Positions 34,779 to 47,460 are shown, counted from the first letter of the stretch. The stretch is DNA of 64,000 nt from Calendula officinalis (GCA_963853835.1 OY970820.1:26291873-26355872), one strand, 5' to 3'. Translations and numbers: made by a program. The notes: generated by a model from the letters alone, not told the origin.

Positions 34779-35148
34779 CTTTATACCAAGTATATATGCC
34801 GCTTCCCCGAGATCCTTCATAGCGAAGCACTTCCCAAGCCAGGATTTTACATCTTGTAGCATTGGAACGTTATTTCCTATGAGTAGTATGTCATTGACAT
34901 ATAGGATTAAGAAGACGACAATGCTCCCACTAGCTCTTACATATACACATGGCTCGTCGGGATTCTGAGTAAAACCAAACGTTTTGAATTCCTCGTCGAA
35001 TCTTTTGTTCCAACTTTTGTATGCTTGCTTTAGTCCATAAATGGACCTTTAAAGCTTACATACTTTCTTGGGGTGTTTTGTACTTACAACCCTCAGGTTG
35101 TACCATATAGGCATCTTCATCGAGGTGTCCATTTAAGAAAGCAGTTTT
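34779..35148 (-). pseudogene. pol: Reverse transcriptase fragment of element E
   Basis: The minus strand reads AFLNGHLDEDAYMVQPEG from 35148 and ends at GEAAYILGIK by 34779, so it spans the middle and end of copia RT. Stops are present after KTPQESM. Bounded by F on one side and D on the other. The adjoining MDVKT piece is at 46696. Confidence 0.85.
35144..35148 (+). other. Left target-site duplication of element F
   Basis: GTTTT, repeated at 46691-46695; the two copies interrupt the MDVKTAFLNG block of E RT. Confidence 0.85.
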
Positions 35149-35657
35149 TGTTAAGGCAAAAAGCCTTGCCCCTTTGGATCTTAAGATAACAAAACAACCT
35201 AGACTAGCTTTAATTTATATGTAGAATAATATAGCTAAGTTTAGGTCTGATACTGAGTGATCAGTATTGGAACTCAGTATCAGCACTCAGTATCAGATAG
35301 TGATACTGAGTACAAGGACTGAGTAGAAGGACTGAGTGATACTCAGTATAGTAATGGACTAAGATCAAATCCCTTGATCTTAGTCATTTTCCTTACTTAG
35401 TCCTTCGGTTACTCCTTTGCTCATCATGTAAGATCTCTATAACATTATAAATAGAGATCATCTTGCAAAGGTGTACTCACCAATTTACTTTACACTTTCA
35501 CATATTTGTAATTGATCAGTGGTATTGCTTTTCCGCAGCATACCACACTTAGTGGATTTGTACACCGACTCTAATATTGTGTTTTACACTTTAATTGTCT
35601 TTTGTATAAATCAATCTACTCAATTAACTAACAAACCAGGGGTGTTGTGACCTAACA
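35149..35657 (+). repeat. Element F 5' LTR
   Basis: Starts TGTTAAGGC and ends ACCTAACA. Same family as C LTR but clearly diverged from it, so C and F are separate insertions of two sublineages. Confidence 0.93.
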
Positions 35658-35659
35658 AC

Positions 35660-35671
35660 TGGTATCAGAGC
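35660..35671 (+). promoter_or_regulatory. Primer-binding site of element F
   Basis: TGGTATCAGAGC two bases after the LTR. Confidence 0.93.
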
Positions 35672-35756
35672 AGGCTAAATAAACTCTTATTTAGTCGATC
35701 TATAACCCTGGCAGCCATTTCCTACATCTATCCCTCCAACACTCAAAAATCCAAAA

Positions 35757-38015
35757 TGTCTACAATTGTTGCACCAATTATGTCCTGAAAGGGAGTACCC
35801 ATCTTTGATGGAAAAGACTTCCATCAATGGAAGCTCAAAGCTCAGTGGTATCTTGAATCTATTCACCATGAGATGCTCACTGTGCTAAATGATGGTCCCA
35901 TCATTCCACAAACTGTGGAACCTGTTGCTGCTACTGATGATGCTCCTGAGGGCATAAGATATGTACCTAAACTAAAGCACAACTGGACTGATACTGACCG
36001 TCAGTTGTATGCTTTAGACTCCAGAGCTAAAGGGGTGATTGGTAATGCTGTTACCAAAGAGATACTTAATACAATTATGAAATTGCCAACAGCAAAGGCT
36101 ATGTGGGATAGCCTATCAGTCACCTATGAAGGCACAGCAAAGGTGAAGTTGCAAAGAAAAAGCAACATGAGAAGGAAATATGAAAACTTCTTCTCAACTC
36201 CTAATGAAGATATCACCACTCTCTATAACAGGTTCAATACTGTTATCCATGATTTAATCAGTGTAGGCATTGTGAAAGAGGAAGGAGAGCTTGTTCAAAA
36301 GTTCCTGGATAGTCTTCCTCAACAATTTCTTGACATGACAAACTCTGTCAATGCTGCTAACAACATTGAGTCATACACTCTTCAAACTTTGTATGGTCTA
36401 ATGCTGAATCATGAGGAGAATAATGCTGCAAGACTGATCAACTGGAAGAAAACTGACAAGTCTTCCACTGGCATGGCTCTAGTTGTGCAACAGGCTTATA
36501 CTGTGACTGAGCCAGATGAACCAGAAGTTGATCTTGCTGATGCTGAGGCAGAAGAACTTGAAACTCAAATGGCTCTCATGTCTATGAAGTTGGATCAGTT
36601 GAAGAAGAAGAGGCTTGGTGTTAGCTCTTCTAATACTGACCCAAGATCAGGTATGTGCTATAGGTGTGGAAAGCCTGGACATATTGCTGCAAATTGTCAT
36701 ACCAAGTCTTCTGAGACTGACCATAATGACAAGATTGCATACCGAGAAAAAAGGTATAGAGACAAATATGTCAAGCTGAAGAATTGGAGCAAGGGCAAGA
36801 GGGCAGAAGGGAATGGAGCACCTCATCAAGCACTTTACTCAGAAGCCTGGATGGATGAAGAGTTAAGTGATGATGATGAAGACATTGAGAATAAAGCCTT
36901 TATGGCTTTCACTGAAGATGACTTGAAGAGTTCCTTTGATAAGGACATCAAAGAGGCTGAGAGGATGAGTGTTCATACTGATTGGGATTCCACTCAGTTG
37001 TACAAGGTAAGTTCCTTTCAAACTTATTCAGTGAATGAAAAAACCAAGATTTTTGAGTATATGCTTGTTGATCTTAAAACTTCTGTACAAAAAGAAAAAG
37101 CTTTAAAATTAACAATTAAAGAACTTGAAAGGGTAAATAATGAAAACTTGGATAAATTAGCAAAATATAAAGATTTAGAACTAAACTTTTCAGATTTAAA
37201 AGACATTAACCAAAGATTAGCTGATAAAGCTCATTTACACAAACTTGAAAAAGAGAAATTTGAAAAACAGTGTAAATCTTGGGGAAATGCTTCAATAAAA
37301 TTAAATAAATGTTTAAATCAACAATTCCCAGAAAATGTGAGGGCTGCACTTGGTGTTGATCCTCAATTTAAAAACAAGAACAATTTTGCTGATTTATTTG
37401 AAGAGTTTTCTACTATGAACCCTATTAATTTTATAAAAGCTTAAACTTTATGTGAAGTTTGATGTCAAACTGAGTCAGATGATGAGGAAAATGAAATTTT
37501 AGAAAAACCTATTGGTCCTTCCATCTGCTCAAAGTGCTATACTGAGCTACAAGAACTCAGTATTGAATTTCAAATAACAGAAATTTCTGATACCGAGCTA
37601 CCAATAGTTCAGTATGACACCTCTGCTGTTCCACCTTTTGAATTATTATTTAATACAACAACCTTTGAATTATATAATGATAATAAGTAAACAATTTGCA
37701 AAACTTGTTCATACTGATCTACCAAAAGTGCAACATTTTTCTAAAATTCCTTATGAAAATATGTTTCGAAATAGACCTAGAAAATGTTATAGATGTCATC
37801 ATACTGGTCATAAGGGAGATGAATGCTGGACTGATCTCTCAAGTCCTAGGTACTCAGTACCAAAGAAAAGGAGAGAAACTAAGTCAGTATCACCAAAGAA
37901 AACTTCTAAAGTTACCCCCGAAGTGATACTGACCTCTCCACATAAAGAGATCAAGTCAAAATATGTTTATCCCACCAAAGGTCCCATTCAAAAATGGGTT
38001 CCTAAAAAGAACTAA
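35757..38015 (+). pseudogene. gag: Gag of element F, several stops and a deletion
   Basis: The ATG at 35757 is followed by TGA at the tenth codon (35784-35786); the frame is then open from before 35873 to 37444. It keeps the Trp codon lost in C, the first knuckle CYRCGKPGHIAANC, and a 110-codon acidic segment (ELSDDDEDIENKAFMAF) absent from C, followed by the coiled-coil-like region. After the stop at 37442 about 330 bp found in C is missing, and the second knuckle CYRCHHTGHKGDEC survives in the frame 37614-38015. The two copies thus retain different parts of the same large gag. Confidence 0.85.
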
Positions 38016-38038
38016 CTCTTATTTTGTGTCTTGTGCAG
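38012..38038 (+). promoter_or_regulatory. Candidate splice acceptor between gag and pol of element F
   Basis: CTAAC followed by CTTGTGCAG, as in C at 25331-25359. The spacer is two bases shorter, so gag and pol stand in a different relative frame than in C. Confidence 0.4.
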
Positions 38039-41000
38039 GGTGACAGAAAGTGGTATTTAGATAGTGGCTGCTCAAGACACATGACAGGCAGTATGGAGTA
38101 CTTTCTCAATTATACTCCAGAGAAGGGTCCTTCTGTCAAGTTTGGAGATGACTCGGTGGGAAAGACAAGAGGTTATGGTGTGATCAAGGCAGGCAACATA
38201 ACTTTTAAAAGAGTTGCCTATGTAGAGGGTCTTAAACACAATCTGCTCAGTATCAGTCAGATGTGTGATGATGACAATGAAGCTCGATTCAGAAAGGTTG
38301 CAGGCATCATCTACAATGATAAAGGGAAACCTGTACTCATTGCTAGAAGAGAAAAGGATGTATATGTGGTCAACCTATCTGAAATAGACCCAACTATTCG
38401 AGTATGCCTGCTTTCTAAAGTCAAGCCAGAATTGCATTGGCTATGGCTCAAGAAACTCTCTCACATCAACTTTAGAAATATCAATGAGCTCAGTATGAAG
38501 AAACTGGTGAGAGGGCTGCCCACAATTACTTATTCAAAAGATAAGTTATGCTCAGCATGTGAAATGGGCAAGCAGAAGAAGAGTTCATTCAAGTCTAAAG
38601 TCAATCATTCCATCAATGAACCTCTTACTATGATACATATGGATCTTTTTGGCCCTATCAGCACACCATCTTTGGCCAAAAAGATCTATACTCTAGTCTT
38701 AGTTGATGAATTCTCAAGATACACTTGGGTCATCTTCCTCAAGACTAAGTCAGATGCAACTACAGAAATCATTGCCTTTATAAAAAGAGAGGAACTTCAA
38801 AAAGGCAACAAGGTCAAGCAACTTATAAGTGACCATGGTACTGAGTTTAAGAATTCAGTATTAGCATATTTCTGTGAGGAAAAAGGAATCATTCAAAACT
38901 TCTCTGCAGCCTACACACCACAACAAAATGGTGTTGTAGAAAGAAAGAATAGAACACTGATTGAAGCTGCAAGAACTTTATTATGCCATGCTGGACTGGC
39001 ACTGAGTTTCTGGGCTGAAGCTGTAAACTGTGCAAACTTTACTCAGAATAGAGCTACTATAGTCCAAAGACATCTGAAGACTCCATATGAGTTATATAAT
39101 GGCAAGATTCCTAATGTGGAATACTTCCACATCTTTGGGAGTAAATGCTTTGTACTCAGTACAAAACAAAATCTCAATAAATTTGCTCTCAAAGCAAATG
39201 AAGGTGTGTTCATGGGCTACTCTCCACACTCTAAAGCTTTCAGAGTGTATATCATCTCAACCAAGATGATTGTAGAATCCATTCACGTCACATTCGATGA
39301 AGATCAGAATGAGCATTCTACCTCAGCAAGTGAAGACATAAGTGGCATAGATATTCTATGCAATCCAGAACACTCCATTGCTGAACAGCCTAAGTTTCAT
39401 CCACACTTTATTCCTAATAAGTTTAATGAAACTGATCAAGTTCAAACTCAGTATCACTCAAATGAGACTAATACTGAGGTTCCTTTAACAGAGGACCTCC
39501 ATACTGAGTTTCCAACTAATGATCTGAACCACTCTATCAATGAAGAAGGTGAAACATCCAACACTACACAAGAATCCACATCAACTCTGCAAAATGAAGA
39601 TGAACAGCAACCTGCACTGTCTAATACTGATCAGAATTCCACTCAGTATCAGACAGACAACACACCAAATCAACAAGATATTGTTGATCAAATTTCAAAT
39701 GCTCCCTTAGGAAACAATTTAAGGGAACACAGAGACCATCCACACTCCAACATTATTGGTCCTATTGAAGAAGGTGTCCAAACAAGAAGAAAATTAGAAT
39801 TTCCAACCCAAGCAACTGCAAATTTTTGTTTCTTCTCAAGTTTCTTATCTACCATTGAACCAAAGAAAGCTGATGAAGCTTTACTAGATGAAGATTGGGT
39901 AGAAGCTATGCAAGAAGACAGAGTTTGAGAGAAACAAAGTTTGGAACTTAGTGCCACCTCCTTCTGGCAAAACTATCATTGGTACTAAGTGGGTGTTCAG
40001 AAACAAGATGGACAAGGATGGTGTTGTCATCAGAAACAAAGCAAGGTTAGTTGCTCAAGGTTACAGGCAAGAAGAAGGCATTGACTATGATGAAACTTTT
40101 GCACCAGTTGCAAGAATTGAAGCTATTAGGTTGTATCTTGCATATGCAGCTTTTAAGAATTTCAAAGTTTATCAGATGGATGTCAAAAGTGCTTTTCTAA
40201 ATGGAAAACTACAAGAAGAAGTTTATGTTAAACAACCTCCAGGTTTTGTTGATCCCAAATTTCCTCATTATGTTTTCGAGCTTGATAAAGCTCCATATGG
40301 GCTCAAACAAGCTCCAAGAGCCTGGTATGACACCTTGTCTGAGTATCTTATTGAAAATAAATTTACAAGAGGTAAAATTGATAAAACTTTATTTTCAAAA
40401 AAGGAAAGGTTCTGATATCTTACTCATTCAGATATATGTAGATGATATTATCTTTGGTTCCACTGACAAGTCAATGTGTGACTGGTTTGCTAAGATAATG
40501 TCAACTCAGTATCAGATGAGTATGATGGGAGAACTTACTTACTTTCTTGGTTTACAAGTTGAACAAAAGCCTGATGGCACTTTTATAAATCAAAGTAAGT
40601 ATGTGCATGACATGTTAAAGAAATACAAATTTGAAAATTTATCTTCCATGCACACTCCTATGGGTACTCAGGATAAGATAAGTAAGGATGAAACTGGTAA
40701 ACCAGTATGTCAATCCACATACCGAGGTATGATTGGTTCCTTACTTTACTTAACTGCTAGTAGGCCTGATATTATGTTTGCCACATGTTTGTGTGCTCGG
40801 TATCAGGCTGATCCTAAAGAATCACACATGAAAGCAGTTAAGCGCATCTTTAGATATCTTACAGGTACTCCTAACTTGGGTCTTTGGTATCTCAAAGACT
40901 CAAACTTTGACCTTGAAGGGTACACAGATGCAGATTTTGCAGGTTGTAGATTGGACAGAAAGAGCACAAGTGGAGGATGTCAATTCCTAGGTGGAAGACT

Positions 41001-41498
41001 AGTTGGCTGGTCATCCAAGAAACAAAATTCGGTAGCAACTTCCACAGCAGAAGCAGAATATGTTGCTGCAGGAAGTTGTTGTGCTCAATTATTATGGATG
41101 CAGTATCAACTCTTAGACTATGGGTTCAACTTTCATAAGACTCCCATTCATTGTGATAACAAGAGTGCTATTGCTATCACAGAGAACCCAGTCTATCACT
41201 CCAAAACCAAGCACATTGATATCAGACACCACTTTATTCGAGATAATGTGGAAAAAGGTAAGGTTGAAGTAGATTATGTACCAACAGATGAACATGACTC
41301 GGATCTGTGACCGAATTTACCGCATTAAAAAGAAATCAAATGGATAAATACTCAATTCTCTGAGTTCGAAGTTAAGTGCTGTATGCTGCAGAGGAATCCT
41401 AACAGACCAATAGAGTATTGGCCGATGTGTTTACTAAACCTCTTCCTGAGGAAAGGTTTATGTATTTACTAGGGCAATTAGGTATGTTGAATGCTTAA
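38024..41498 (+). pseudogene. pol: Pol of element F: protease, integrase, RT, RNase H
   Basis: Protease WYLDSGCSRHMTG, GAG-pre-integrase, DDE integrase (DLFGP, SDHGTEF, GVVERKN) and the RT start in the frame to 39928. A small deletion near 39918 shifts the frame; RT resumes at 39951 and a one-base gain in an A run near 40400 shifts it again; YVDD is at 40435-40446. RNase H (EAEYVAAGSCCAQLLWM) runs to about 41290, where a 123-bp foreign segment interrupts it, and the terminal ADVFTKPLPEERF-like end follows to 41498. Confidence 0.9.
41295..41417 (+). other. Small unidentified insertion in RNase H of element F
   Basis: Compared with C (ACAGATGATCAATTGGAAGATG), F reads ACAGATGAACA, then 123 extra bases starting TGACTCGGATCTG, then TTGGCCGATG. 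It introduces stops. No clear duplication flanks it and the source was not identified. Confidence 0.6.
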
Positions 41499-41732
41499 TC
41501 TTTCTTAAATTTTCTTTAAAACTGAGCGCTCAGTATCACTCCTGTTGATACTGACCACTCAGTATCACTAGTCTGTTATCATCAAAATTTAAATTTTTTA
41601 TTTTTTTTATTTAATTTCAAGAGTAAATTAATTGTTTTTATATTTTTAAAATTTTTTTTTAAAATTAATTTTCTTTTACTCAGTATTGGGGTATTACGGC
41701 GCTCAAACCGAGCTTAATCCTTATACTGCTCA

Positions 41733-41842
41733 AACGGTAACCTTTCTTAATAGGAAAGTTACCGTTGGCAGTGGATAAGGCAGTCAAATCAGCCGTTTTT
41801 ACTTCCCAATACCTTAATTATCTTTCACATCTCCTATAAATA
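41733..41842 (+). promoter_or_regulatory. Internal promoter-like region of element F (hairpin plus TATA)
   Basis: Inverted repeat AACGGTAACCTTTCTTA / GGAAAGTTACCGTT (41733-41766), TATAAATA at 41835-41842 and ATG at 41963, 128 bp from the TATA. Equivalent to 28929-29037 in C. Confidence 0.6.
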
Positions 41843-41962
41843 ACCGTTTATTTTTACTTCAAATTTTTTAACTGTTATTTCTTTCTTTCATTTTCAATTC
41901 TCTCTGCGATTAACGATTTCACTTTCTATTAGCAAGCGCATTTTTTCAAATCCAAATCACAG

Positions 41963-43349
41963 ATGGCGAATTACAATTTTGTTGCTCCAGACGTTGAATC
42001 GGAAATCCAATTCCGAAATAATGAAGTACCCAGATTTGCGAGGAACAACATCACGGCAAATTTCAATATTCCTCAAGCCTGGGCATGCCAAGAGTTCACA
42101 AACATCGTGACTTTTATGAAGCATTGCCCAATTGCTCGTGCACTGACATTATCTCCTCGAGCAATTTACCCAGAAATGTTATGCGAGTTTTGGTACTCTG
42201 CCACACTCGATTCTCCAGATATGATTGCTGGATGGGTAATTAGGGATCAAAGAAGAGCTTTTGTCTCTACTGCAATTATTCGTGAAACACTGAGGCTTCC
42301 AGCACAAGCTCAGTATGACCCATTTGTTGATAGATCAGAGGCACGCTCTGTACTGCCATTTTTGGGTCGAAGAGGAACAACGGGCACAATCAAAAGAAAT
42401 GAATTTGGTCCTATGTGGGGTATTCTCATCACAACAATAATTCGATGTATGACCCACAAGACGGGAGCTTTGGACCAAATAAACGAATTTGGGATGCAAA
42501 TAGTACATGCTATGTACTATGGAAGAAATATTGATTATGCTCGCCTAATTTTCAATGAATTAGCTACTCTGGTTCGAGCAAACACAAGGGAATGCAATGT
42601 CCCTTTCTGCAGATTTCTATCACTCATCTTTCAACACTCAATGCCCACACACATTTATGATGATTTTCATAGTCCAAGAGTTGATCTTCCTCCGCTTAGT
42701 GAGAATATTTTCTTTTACAGGTCAAGAGAAGGAGAGCCTCTTCTAAGTCCTCTAATGTGGGCCATTGTTCAAGAACATATAAATGATGAAGAAGATATGT
42801 CTGATACTGAGTCAGACAATGATGGTGATGATGATACTGATGATAATAGTGGCAATGGAGCCCAGGCTGGTCAAGATATTGAGATGCAGGATGTTCCACA
42901 AGTTCAAGAACCAACTATCTCTCCACCTGCACAAGATCCTGCTGCACGAGATCCTGCTGCTCCTCATATTGAAACTGTTTTTGAAACTGAGTCCTCAGAA
43001 GACACACCATTGGTTCTTCATACACGAAGAAGGAATCTCTCTCCTATCATTATGGGAAACTTATCATCTGAGGAGGTGCAGCCTGCAAATGTTCCATCAT
43101 TAACTGCATCTCTTCAAGCCCAAAGCCTAGTTGCAGCCACCGCTGACCTTCCAGGTCCAGAACTAGCTCCAACTGCTCAACCAATTGAGGAACCTCATGT
43201 TCCTCTTGATGTGGAGATTCAATATGAGCAAACTACACTGGAAGGTGCTCAGCAAGTCGGTATTGAAGATGTTGGTGCTGCACATCAACAAACACATGAT
43301 CCTGCACCGACCTCTGCAGATGCTAGAAGGGAATCTGACAGAGTCTCAG
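41963..43349 (+). CDS. Accessory (env-position) ORF of element F, exon 1, intact
   Basis: An uninterrupted frame of 462 codons to the donor site, starting MANYNFVAPDVESE. The N-terminal globular domain of about 250 residues shares ARNNITANFNIPQAWAC, YPEMLCEFWYSATLDSPDM and RNEFGPMWG with C. It is followed by an acidic DTESDNDGDDD stretch and a Pro/Glu-rich region. If unspliced, the frame ends five codons into the intron (43363). No signal peptide is apparent. Domain function is unknown; similar proteins are found in this position of SIRE-like elements. Confidence 0.8.
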
Positions 43350-44286
43350 GTATGAATTTCTAAAAAGCCCTTAAACTTATATATATATATATATATTTCA
43401 TTCCCAAATAGAGACTAAGTATTGGCCAGTACCAACTCAATACTGACCAAAGTCTCAAACGATCTTTCAAATATATATCCTTTTATGGCCAACATAGCTA
43501 GCCCACTGCTGCTAGCAAAATTCATATACTGAGCACACAAAATTGATCATTGTCAGTCTACAGTTGTCTCAACATTTAAAGAGACAATGGTGGTTGATGT
43601 CATACTGACACCCACTGGTGCTGCTTGAATAATGTCCAACTTATTTTTGAGTTGGGTGGCATCATTTAAGAAATGATCACAACCCCTTAAGCCACAAAAT
43701 CCAAATATTTCCCATGGGGTTTAGCCACATTTCTGTTATCACTCTAGTGATAAACATTGAAAATATCAAGAAGCACATCCCAGGCTTCGAATTCCCAAAC
43801 CCAAACCTTTTAGTAAATGTGACTTATCCTATACTGAGCTACTTAAATTTTCACACTCACTTTTACTAAAATCTTCTTACACATGCTATGCACAAGTCCA
43901 CAATATTTCATCCTATACCAGATGAAATACAGACTTCACAAACTCTGTTTATATGATTGTAGAATTAAACAACACCACAATTCTATTTGATAAACCTTTC
44001 TTTCTAACCAGTTTTATATTTTTGTTTCTTTAGCACCATCTGTGCAGGGCATTCAGGCATCTCAGGCTGCAGCAGACCAAGTGACTCTGCAAGCAATCAT
44101 GCAGCACATTCACTTTTACTAAAATCTTCTTACACATGCTATGCACAAGTCCACAATATTTCATCCTATACCAGATGAAATACAGACTTCACAAACTCTG
44201 TTTATATGATTGTAGAATTAAACAACACCACAATTCTATTTGATAAACCTTTCTTTCTAACCAGATTTATATTTTTGTTTCTTTAG
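43350..44286 (+). other. Intron of element F accessory ORF with duplicated acceptor
   Basis: Donor CAG|GTATGAAT at 43350. Two acceptors TTTCTTTAG|CACC end at 44033 and 44286 because of a tandem duplication. Only the distal one leads into a long frame; the proximal one hits a TAA about 90 bases on. Phase agrees with C. Confidence 0.7.
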
Positions 44287-44366
44287 CACCATCTGTGCAG
44301 GGCATTCAGGCATCTCAGGCTGCAGCAGACCAAGTGACTCTGCAAGCAATCATGCAGCACATTCTG
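43861..44366 (+). repeat. 253-bp tandem duplication across intron end and exon 2 start
   Basis: 43861-44113 and 44114-44366 are almost identical (one T/A change after CTAACCAG). The unit covers the intron 3' part, the acceptor and the first 80 bases of exon 2. Confidence 0.9.
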
Positions 44367-46098
44367 GCCATCCAACAAACTCAAAATACAATACTAGCCA
44401 GAATGGACAAGATGAGTGGTGATATTGACTCTATCAAAAAGTCAGTCTCACTACTTCAACAACCACAGCAGCCTCCACAAACTCCACCATTCTCACATGG
44501 TGACCACAATGAAGAAGGAGAAGGAGGTGCTGGTGATACTGATGCTGCAACTGAGCCCATGCCCTCCCCTACTCTTGAACAACCTGAAGGGGACATGGGT
44601 GGTGATACTGATCCTCTTCCCTCCTCATCAAATGATAACAAAAGGGGGGAGAAGAGACAAAGAGATACTGAGGTTGATCAAACTGAGCCTTCTGCTCAGG
44701 GGGAGAAAAGAAGAAGATTGAATGAAGATCAACCTCCACAACAACAACATCAGCAAAGCCCTCATACTGAGCCATTTCGCATTCAGTATGAGAAGACGAC
44801 AAAGAACAAGGTCAGCATTACAAGTTCAAGACCCACTTGAGCCATCTGCTCAGGGGGAGACTCATACTGACCAACCACAGCAAACTTATTCTGAGCCACC
44901 TGCTCTTGAAGAGAATAATTTACAAATTGTGGTCTATAGGCCTTTCATCTGGCCTATTGCTGATGATGAAGATGAAGAACCAGATTTAGTAAACTATGCA
45001 CTAAATCTGGTAGAACAAGAAAGTTCTTCATCATCATCCTCGGATGATGAAGAACCAGAAAATCTGGTAATTAGAAGAAGGAGTTCCTTATCAAGAAGAC
45101 CTATCAATGCTGTTCTCACTTCTTCTGAATCAAGTGAGGAATCTGCTCCTTTGGTAACAAGACAAAGAAGACCTGTTCATACAAGGGAAAGTGATACCGA
45201 GCAGGCTCCAAGACTGACTCCTCAACAACTCTGGGCAGAGCAAGAAAGATTTTTATATGAGCAAGAGTTAGGAGTCAAAACTGAACCAGAATCTGACCCA
45301 GATACTGATACTCCTGGTCCTTCACATAGAATCTCAAGGAAGGGTCCAGACCATATTCAACATTATTGGAATATGGTTGCTGCTAGGACTCACTATAAGG
45401 AACAAAGAAAGGAGTTCTTGAGGACCAAAACATTTCAAAATGTAAGGGGGATACATTGGTTAAATCTGGATGTAAATAAAGTAAAAGTGAAGCTCAAAGA
45501 AGGAAGAATCACTATTACTTGTACTGGCTTAACAAGTCCCCCCATGAAGATATTTATTCATGATATTCAAAAGATTGGTCTTCAAGACTGGGTGAAGATC
45601 ACAAGACTGATCAAAGAGCTTCCAAAGAAATCAACTTATGATCAAATAGTCTTGGATGAGATCTGTGCAGTAGCTGCAGTATGTTATGAGAAGGACTTAC
45701 TTCATGAAATAGAGTACGGAACACTCAGTGTGATGACTGAGGCTTACTCAAACAACAGACCAGAATGCCTTCATACATACAAGTATCTTAGAAAGTACCC
45801 TCTTCCTCCTAACCTTGTCTTTCAGGATCAAAAGAGTGTCATATATCCAACTTCTGGATATATGTATACTGACTCAGAGGATAGAGAGTGCTTCATTTCT
45901 GAAGAAGATCTACCAAGAGCTCAAATCAGTCACCTTGTTGGACTGAAATGGATGATCACCAAGAAAGAAGACTCTTGGTTCAGAAAGAAGATTGTTGCAG
46001 TTCTGAATAGTAGAAGGGATGAACTCAAAAGCAGAGAAGAGTTTGTCCACATTAAACAAGAAGTCTTCTATGAGAATGAAGCCATCAACAGCAAATAA
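44287..46098 (+). pseudogene. Accessory ORF of element F, exon 2, one frameshift
   Basis: Opens with the heptad-like LQAIMQHILAIQQTQNTILARMD, then a Gln/Pro/acidic region; the frame ends at 44840. The other frame, open from before 44800 to 46098, carries the downstream part including NNLQIVVYRPFIWPIADDED, PPMKIFIHDIQKIGLQDWVK, GYMYTDSEDRECF and DSWFRKKIVAVL. A single-base loss near 44790-44800 explains the switch. The in-frame stop of C (32364) is not present here. Confidence 0.75.
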
Positions 46099-46169
46099 AG
46101 AAGAAGATATTGCTACCTATGCTGTTGTATTTTTTGTTTATCTCTTTGTAATTGTTTTGTTATCATTAG

Positions 46170-46181
46170 ATAGGGGGAGAT
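46170..46181 (+). promoter_or_regulatory. Polypurine tract of element F
   Basis: ATAGGGGGAGAT just before the LTR start at 46182. Confidence 0.88.
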
Positions 46182-46690
46182 TGTTAAGGCAAAAAGCCTT
46201 GCCCCTTTGGATCTTAAGATAACAAAACAACCTAGACTAGCTTTGATTTATATGTAGAATAATATAGCTAAGTTTAGGTCTGATACTGAGTGATCAGTAT
46301 TGGAACTCAGTATCAGCACTCAGTATCAGATAGTGATACTGAGTACAAGGACTGAGTAGAAGGACTGAGTGATACTCAGTATAGTAACGGACTAAGATCA
46401 AATCCCTTGATCTTAGTCATTTTCCTTACTTAGTCCTTCGGTTACTCTTTTGCTCATCATGTAAGATCTCTATAACATTATTAATAGAGATCATCTTGCA
46501 AAGGAGTACTCACCAATTTACTTTACACTTTCACATATTTGTAATTGATCAGTGGTATTGCTTTTCCGCAGCATACCACACTTAGTGGATTTGTACACCG
46601 ACTCTAATACTGTGTTTTACACTTTAATTGTCTTTTGTATAAATCAATCTACTCAATTAACTAACAAACCAGGGGTGTTGTGACCTAACA
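46182..46690 (+). repeat. Element F 3' LTR
   Basis: 509 bp, matches 35149-35657 with about six substitutions; followed by GTTTT. Confidence 0.93.
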
Positions 46691-46695
46691 GTTTT

Positions 46696-47460
46696 AACAT
46701 CCATTTTCCAAATCTCATAGTTAGGGACTTTCCCATGCCATATCTCATATGGTGTCTTTTCAACCTTCTTGGTGGGAACCATATTCAGTATTGGAGCAGC
46801 CGATTTGAGTGCATAACCCTAAAAGGATAGAGGCAGAGTGGTAGGACTCATCATCGATCGGACCATGTCAAGCAAGGTGCGATTTCTCCTTTCTGATACG
46901 CCATTATGTTGTGGTGTATAAGGAGGAGTGAATTGTGAGACGATCCCACAATTCTTTATATGGTCTCAAAACTCATGGCTCATGTACTCTCCTCCTCGAT
47001 CAGAACGGAGAGCCTTTATCTTCTTGCCGAGTTGATTTTCTACTTCATTTTGGAAAGCTTTGAACGTTTCAAATGTTTCATGTTTATGTTTAATCAAGTA
47101 AACATAACCATAACGACTAAAGTCGTCAGTGAAATTAATGAAGTATGTAGCACCATCCCTAGTCCAAGTTCTAAATGGGCCACATACATCAGTATGTATG
47201 AGTCCAAGTAGATCATTGGCACTTTCGCCTACATGGGAGAAAGGCTTGCGCGCCATTTTGCCAGATATACAAGAAATGCATTTATCAAATGATTCAGAAT
47301 CATTTGATTTTATAAGTCCATCGTTTTGTAATTTTAAAACGCGTTTCTTGTTAACGTGGCAAAGGCGACAATGTCGTAGGTAAGTTGAATCCAAATTCTT
47401 CTTGGATTTCTTATTGCTACATGTATAAATAGAACTACTGTTTGTTACACGATTATGCAT
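46696..47460 (-). pseudogene. pol: Integrase of element E fused by deletion to RT
   Basis: On the minus strand the frame from 47460 has GAG-pre-integrase (YLRHCRLCHVNKKRV, CISGKMARKPF) and the integrase core TDVCGPF and RSDRGGEY; after a stop at 46966 the same frame goes on with PYTPQHNGVSERRNRTLL. Then KTPYEIWHGKVPNY is joined directly to EIWKMDVKT, which belongs to RT, so the integrase C-terminus and RT N-terminus are deleted. Several conserved residues are altered (a Cys replaces the Gly in RLGH). Confidence 0.8.

Larger units (their letters stand above)
35149..46690 (+). mobile_element. Element F: SIRE-like Ty1/copia retrotransposon, sister of C
   Basis: 11.5 kb with 509-bp LTRs differing at about six positions, a 5-bp target duplication, and the same gene order as C including the spliced accessory ORF. 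Its lesions differ from those of C: an early gag stop, gag truncation, two pol frameshifts, a 123-bp insertion in RNase H, a tandem duplication of the intron acceptor, and one frameshift in exon 2. Confidence 0.92.

Noticed and set aside
41963..43349. Envelope glycoprotein
   Set aside because: Position after pol suggests env, but no signal peptide, cysteine-rich ectodomain or membrane anchor is visible, so only a positional label is used.
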